8,884 bases of DNA from Gammaproteobacteria bacterium (lineage in GTDB: Bacteria; Gemmatimonadota; Gemmatimonadetes; Longimicrobiales; Gaopeijiaceae), in contig JAHEKL010000101.1 of assembly GCA_024638345.1 (NCBI GenBank), positions 1 to 8,884 of the forward strand. The letters run 5' to 3'. Position 1 is the stretch's first letter; every line of letters starts with the position of its first letter. This document shows positions 5,953-8,884 of this stretch, one piece after another. The position numbers were made by a program, and so were the translations under genes. Under the pieces are notes generated by a model. That model was not told the DNA's origin. It worked only from the letters and a program-made list of their open reading frames with translations, and ran no database searches.

Positions 5953-6033
5953 ATGACTAGCCGGAAATGGATGCACCAGAAGGCCAACTGCATCGAAGCC
6001 ACGGTGCCTCCCGGCGGACAAGGCTTCCGGTAA
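5953..6033 (+). CDS. Possible 26-codon leader ORF ahead of the antiporter
   Basis: ATG at 5953 opens a frame of 26 codons (MTSRKWMHQK...) ending in TAA at 6031-6033, four bases before the GTG of the antiporter, which itself has no good ribosome site. Such spacing would allow translational coupling by re-initiation. No strong Shine-Dalgarno precedes the ATG and the peptide has no known features, so it may be chance. Confidence 0.2.
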   Translation: MTSRKWMHQKANCIEATVPPGGQGFR

Positions 6034-6037
6034 TCGA

Positions 6038-7963
6038 GTGATCGAAGGTATCGAGGTCGCGGCGGCGCTCACGTTCGCGCTAGCCCTGGCCGCGGGCGTG
6101 GTCACGCAGCTCGTTGCCCGGCACATCGGGGTCCCGGGAATCGTGCTGCTCATGGCAACCGGTCTGATTCTGGGGCCGGACTTGCTCGGGGTGGTTCAAC
6201 CCGACTCTCTCGGCTCGGGGCTGACCATCCTGGTCGGGATGGCGGTCGCCGTCATCCTGTTCGAGGGTGGGATGGGCTTGAACCTCGCCCAGCTCCGTCA
6301 GCAGAGCCGACCCATCCAGCTCCTCCTCACGGTCGGGCCTCTCATCACCACGGCCGGCGGCGCCCTAGCGGCCCGAGTCTTCCTGGGCTGGGACTGGAGT
6401 CGATCTCTCCTCTTCGGGACGCTGGTCATCGTCACCGGTCCGACGGTGATCCAGCCACTCATGAGACGGATCGGGGTCAAGCGGAATGTCCGAACGGTCC
6501 TGGAGGCCGAGGGCGTGTTCATCGACGCGATCGGAGCGACGGTCGCAGTGGTTGCCCTGAGCTTGGTGACCCAACCCTCGGGTGACTTGGCGGGCCCGCT
6601 TCTCCTCTTCGTGGAGAAGATCGGATTCGGGGTGGTCGCCGGCGCGATCGGGGGCCTGGCGATCGCCTTTCTCCTTCGGTCCCGGAACCTCGTCCCGGAG
6701 GGCATGGAGAACATATTCACGCTCTCCTTGGTCCTGGCCCTCTACCAGGTGTCCCACACCATCTTTCCGGAGAGCGGGATCGCGGCGGTCACGGTTGCGG
6801 GTCTGGTGGTCGGGAACGTCGAACATCGTGGCCTCACGGACCTGAAGGAATTCAAGGAACAGCTGACCGTGATGCTGATCGGCCTGCTCTTCGTGCTCCT
6901 GGCAGCGGATGTTCGGCTCACGGAGATCACCAATCTCGGCCGAGGCGCCATCCTGACCGTCCTGGCGCTGATGCTCGTGGTTCGACCCATCAGCGTGGTC
7001 ATCGCCACCTGGGGGTCCGCGTTGACCATGAAGGAACGCGGGTTCATCGCTTGGGTCGCCCCGAGGGGGATAGTGGCTGCCGCGGTCGCCTCTCTCTTCG
7101 CCGAAGAGCTCACGGCAGCCGGACAGGAGGGGGGTCTCGAGCTTCGGGCGCTGGTCTTTCTGGTCATCGCGGTCACCGTGCTGATCCAGGGCTTCAGTGG
7201 GGGTCTGGTCGCCTCGATCCTGGGCGTCCGGCGCACGTCGGACAGCGGGTTCGTCATCCTGGGGGCCAACGGGCTCGGGCTCGCCCTCGGCAAGAGCCTT
7301 CGTCTCCGTGGGGCGGAGGTGGTGTTCATGGATTCGAATCCGCAGAACGTCCGTCGCGCGGAGGAGGCGGGCTTTCGTGCCATCTACGGAAACGCCTTGG
7401 AGGAGCGGCCGCTTCAGTTGGCCGAGCTCGACACGAGGGCTGCGTGCATGGGGATCACACAGAACGAGGAGATGAACCTCCTCTTCGTGAGGAAAGCCCG
7501 CGAGGAGTACAAGGTTCCCAGAGCGTTGGTGGGGATCCGGGCGACGGATAGCAGGATCAGCCCGTCCATGGCCTACGACGCTGGAGCCACCGTGTTGTTC
7601 GGTGGCCCGCGGAATGTGCAGGGATGGACCGCGCGACTGGCTCATTCAGAGGCGGAGATCCAGAGCTGGGAGTGGCAGCCCTCGAGCGACGAGCCGACCT
7701 TCCGCGAGCGGATGCGGACATCGCTCGGCGAGGAAGGGGCGGATCGATTTCTACCCATGGCGCTGGAACGTGGTGGAAGGCTGCTGCCCCTGGACGACCA
7801 GTGGGAGCCTCGACGGGGCGACCTCGTGTTCTTCGCTATCCACTGGGACTCCGACGCAAAGGTGGCTGGCGAGACAGAGAGCCCATCGGAGCGGCTGGCT
7901 GGCTTGGGTTGGAAGCGGCGGGAGCTGCCCGATCGAGCGGAGACGGTCGATACGAGTGCCTAG
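6038..7963 (+). CDS. CPA-family cation/proton antiporter with C-terminal RCK (TrkA-N) module
   Basis: A 641-residue inner-membrane protein. Residues about 5-397 form a hydrophobic multi-helix sodium/hydrogen exchanger domain: GILLFEGG-type segment (ILFEGGMGLNL, 73-83), TGPTVIQPL at 133-141, EGVFIDAIGA at 158-167 with the ion-site Asp163, and APRGIVAAAV at 341-350. It would exchange Na+ or K+ for H+ and serve pH and salt balance. Residues 404-530 are a Rossmann-type RCK N domain with GANGLG (409-414) and Asp432 at the end of the second strand, typical of NAD(H) binding; about 555-605 (RGGRLLPLDD ... RRGDLVFF) looks like a diverged RCK C ligand-binding part. So the transporter is probably gated by nucleotide or another small ligand. 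Classic exchangers read TDP and ND at the two motifs; TGP and ID here fit the electroneutral NhaP/YcgO-like branch more than NhaA-like ones. GTG 6038 is the first possible start after the in-frame stop at 5954-5956. Confidence 0.92.
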   Translation: MIEGIEVAAALTFALALAAGVVTQLVARHIGVPGIVLLMATGLILGPDLLGVVQPDSLGSGLTILVGMAVAVILFEGGMGLNLAQLRQQSRPIQLLLTVGPLITTAGGALAARVFLGWDWSRSLLFGTLVIVTGPTVIQPLMRRIGVKRNVRTVLEAEGVFIDAIGATVAVVALSLVTQPSGDLAGPLLLFVEKIGFGVVAGAIGGLAIAFLLRSRNLVPEGMENIFTLSLVLALYQVSHTIFPESGIAAVTVAGLVVGNVEHRGLTDLKEFKEQLTVMLIGLLFVLLAADVRLTEITNLGRGAILTVLALMLVVRPISVVIATWGSALTMKERGFIAWVAPRGIVAAAVASLFAEELTAAGQEGGLELRALVFLVIAVTVLIQGFSGGLVASILGVRRTSDSGFVILGANGLGLALGKSLRLRGAEVVFMDSNPQNVRRAEEAGFRAIYGNALEERPLQLAELDTRAACMGITQNEEMNLLFVRKAREEYKVPRALVGIRATDSRISPSMAYDAGATVLFGGPRNVQGWTARLAHSEAEIQSWEWQPSSDEPTFRERMRTSLGEEGADRFLPMALERGGRLLPLDDQWEPRRGDLVFFAIHWDSDAKVAGETESPSERLAGLGWKRRELPDRAETVDTSA

Positions 7964-7993
7964 CCGACTCGATTCCTTCCCCGTGATCGAGTG

Positions 7994-8017
7994 CCCCCAG
8001 GCGGCAGCGCTAGGGGG
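7994..8017. terminator. Hairpin at the convergent end of the antiporter and phosphatase genes
   Basis: CCCCC at 7994-7998 pairs with GGGGG at 8013-8017, one A:A mismatch follows, then GGCG (8000-8003) pairs with CGCT (8008-8011, one wobble) around a GCAG loop. It lies about 30 bases after the antiporter stop and overlaps the stop codon of the minus-strand gene (8010-8012). There is no T-run on either strand, so it would be a weak or factor-dependent terminator for either gene. Confidence 0.3.
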
Positions 8018-8884
8018 TGCCGAAGAGGCTTCTTCCGTCGAGATCGTCCGGGACCACGACGCCGGCCAGATGGGCGAGCGTGGGCGCGACATCGGTGGTC
8101 GAGGCGGGGCCCTCGGTGCTTCCTGTCGGAATGCCACTACCCAGGAAGACGAGAGGGACCGAGCGGTCGTAGTAGTACGGGGAGCCGTGGGTGGTCGCGT
8201 TGGAGGTGCCTTCCAGGATATTGGGGGCGTAGCGGACATGGACGCCGTAGCGGGCCGGAAGGCTCAACACCCGCTCTCGTGAGTGCGATCGGCTGAAGAG
8301 CACGGCGAAGGAGTCTGGGTGGGCACCGACGTTCTCCAGCTCTCGGTATGTGTACGCCGCGGCGACGGAGGGATGGTCGGACAGATATTCCTTGAGCCTG
8401 GATGCGAGCGCGTCGCCCGTAAGTCCGGTCGCGACCGCCTCCTGAACCGTCTCCCGTATCGCGATGCGCTCGTCGCGTGACAGTTGCCGCGCGGTCGGGT
8501 CTCTCTCCGCCAGGTGCTCCGGCACCTCCAGAACGCCGTGGTCCGAGGAAAGCGCGAGAACCCATCTACCCGGCCCGACTTCCTCGTCGAGGGTCACAAG
8601 CAGATCGCCCAGGACTCGATCCAGTCGCAGGAGGTTGTCCAGCTGCTCTCGACTGAATGGCCCGAACTTGTGTCCGATCAGATCGGTCTGCGAGAACGCC
8701 AGACCCAGGTAGTCCACGGCTTCCCGCCGACCCAGCTCCAGCTCGCGAATCGCCACACGCGTCAGCTCGAGGACCGCGACATCCGGAAAGGGTGTGATCT
8801 CGACCCGCCAGTCATTGAGGGCGGACGGGTCGGACAGGTCCACCAGATCGGACACTCTGTGGGGAAAGAACGTATGCACCCCGT
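8010..8884 (-). CDS. PafA-like alkaline phosphatase / phosphodiesterase, N-terminus outside window
   Basis: The frame enters from the right edge and ends at TAG 8010-8012, giving about 290 C-terminal residues of what should be a protein of some 500-560. It belongs to the alkaline phosphatase superfamily, type I phosphodiesterase/nucleotide pyrophosphatase branch, and looks most like secreted PafA-type phosphatases. Counting from the GTG at 8879, the zinc ligand motifs are TDLIGHKFGP (D66, H70), SSDHG (D113, H114) and THGSPYYYD (H231); the end STTDVAPTLAHLAG and DGRSLFG is typical of the family. The nucleophile Thr/Ser and its Asp partner lie in the missing N-terminal part, as would any signal peptide. 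It should hydrolyse phosphate esters in the periplasm. A start at 8879 (GTG) is only the first available codon in the window and not the true start, because the frame stays open to the edge. Convergent with the antiporter, 46 bp apart. Confidence 0.92.
   Translation of the reverse strand, partial: GVHTFFPHRVSDLVDLSDPSALNDWRVEITPFPDVAVLELTRVAIRELELGRREAVDYLGLAFSQTDLIGHKFGPFSREQLDNLLRLDRVLGDLLVTLDEEVGPGRWVLALSSDHGVLEVPEHLAERDPTARQLSRDERIAIRETVQEAVATGLTGDALASRLKEYLSDHPSVAAAYTYRELENVGAHPDSFAVLFSRSHSRERVLSLPARYGVHVRYAPNILEGTSNATTHGSPYYYDRSVPLVFLGSGIPTGSTEGPASTTDVAPTLAHLAGVVVPDDLDGRSLFGTP

Larger units (their letters stand above)
5557..6037. other. 481-bp divergent intergenic region
   Basis: This is the shared upstream region of the leftward TadE/TadE/TadG operon and the rightward antiporter. 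Its 5610-5750 part is clearly AT-richer than the rest of the window and holds the repeated motif and candidate promoters listed separately. The 5760-6037 part is GC-rich, with a hairpin at 5879-5909 and a 26-codon ORF at 5953-6033. Longer open frames on either strand here have no recognisable protein character and I leave them out. Confidence 0.7.

Noticed and set aside
5742..6002. 86-codon minus-strand frame in the divergent intergenic region
   Set aside because: No ribosome site, no recognisable protein features, and it overlaps the hairpin and the possible leader ORF.
6365..7645. 426-codon open frame antisense to the antiporter
   Set aside because: The plus-strand antiporter is unmistakable; the antisense product is His, Asp, Gln and Arg-rich with no known motif.

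Overview
The window is about 8.9 kb of GC-rich bacterial chromosome, densely coded on both strands, with ordinary housekeeping and envelope genes and no insertion sequences, CRISPR arrays, tRNAs or rRNAs that I can see. The gene set (a secreted double-VOC protein, a PilZ protein, a TadE/TadE/TadG group, a proton antiporter with an RCK domain, a PafA-like phosphatase) and the codon use fit an environmental, probably Gram-negative, high-GC lineage. Gemmatimonadota or a similar phylum is my guess from overall style only; nothing here fixes the taxonomy.

Layout. (1) 1-1313, minus strand: an exported two-domain VOC/glyoxalase-fold protein, cut by the left edge, preceded by an unrecognised membrane-anchored protein (783-1313). 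(2) 1565-3192, plus strand: a three-gene cluster of a small PilZ (c-di-GMP-type) protein, a two-helix membrane protein that has no ATG/GTG/TTG start ahead of its first helix, and a calcineurin-like phosphoesterase joined to it by an ATGA overlap. (3) 3205-5556, minus strand: a tight operon of TadE-like, TadE-like and TadG-like (von Willebrand A domain) pseudopilin proteins, with no other tad gene visible in the window. (4) 5557-6037: a 481-bp divergent intergenic region, the most structured non-coding part. It holds a pair of 13-bp direct repeats 33 bp apart, a third copy of their 8-bp core, two plausible divergent sigma70-type promoters that these repeats overlap, a strong hairpin and a possible 26-codon leader ORF. 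(5) 6038-7963, plus strand: a CPA-type cation/proton antiporter with a C-terminal NAD-binding RCK module. (6) 8010-8884, minus strand: the C-terminal half or so of a PafA-like alkaline phosphatase/phosphodiesterase, cut by the right edge.

How they may work together. The TadE/TadE/TadG operon and the antiporter are divergently transcribed from one shared region and could be co-regulated through the repeated motif. The PilZ, membrane and phosphoesterase genes are probably one transcript, but nothing in the sequence ties them to the neighbouring Tad operon beyond the known general link between c-di-GMP and surface attachment. I do not see a clear new defence or mobile system. The points most worth a second look are the repeat-decorated divergent promoter region and the missing start codon of the gene at 1943-2599.
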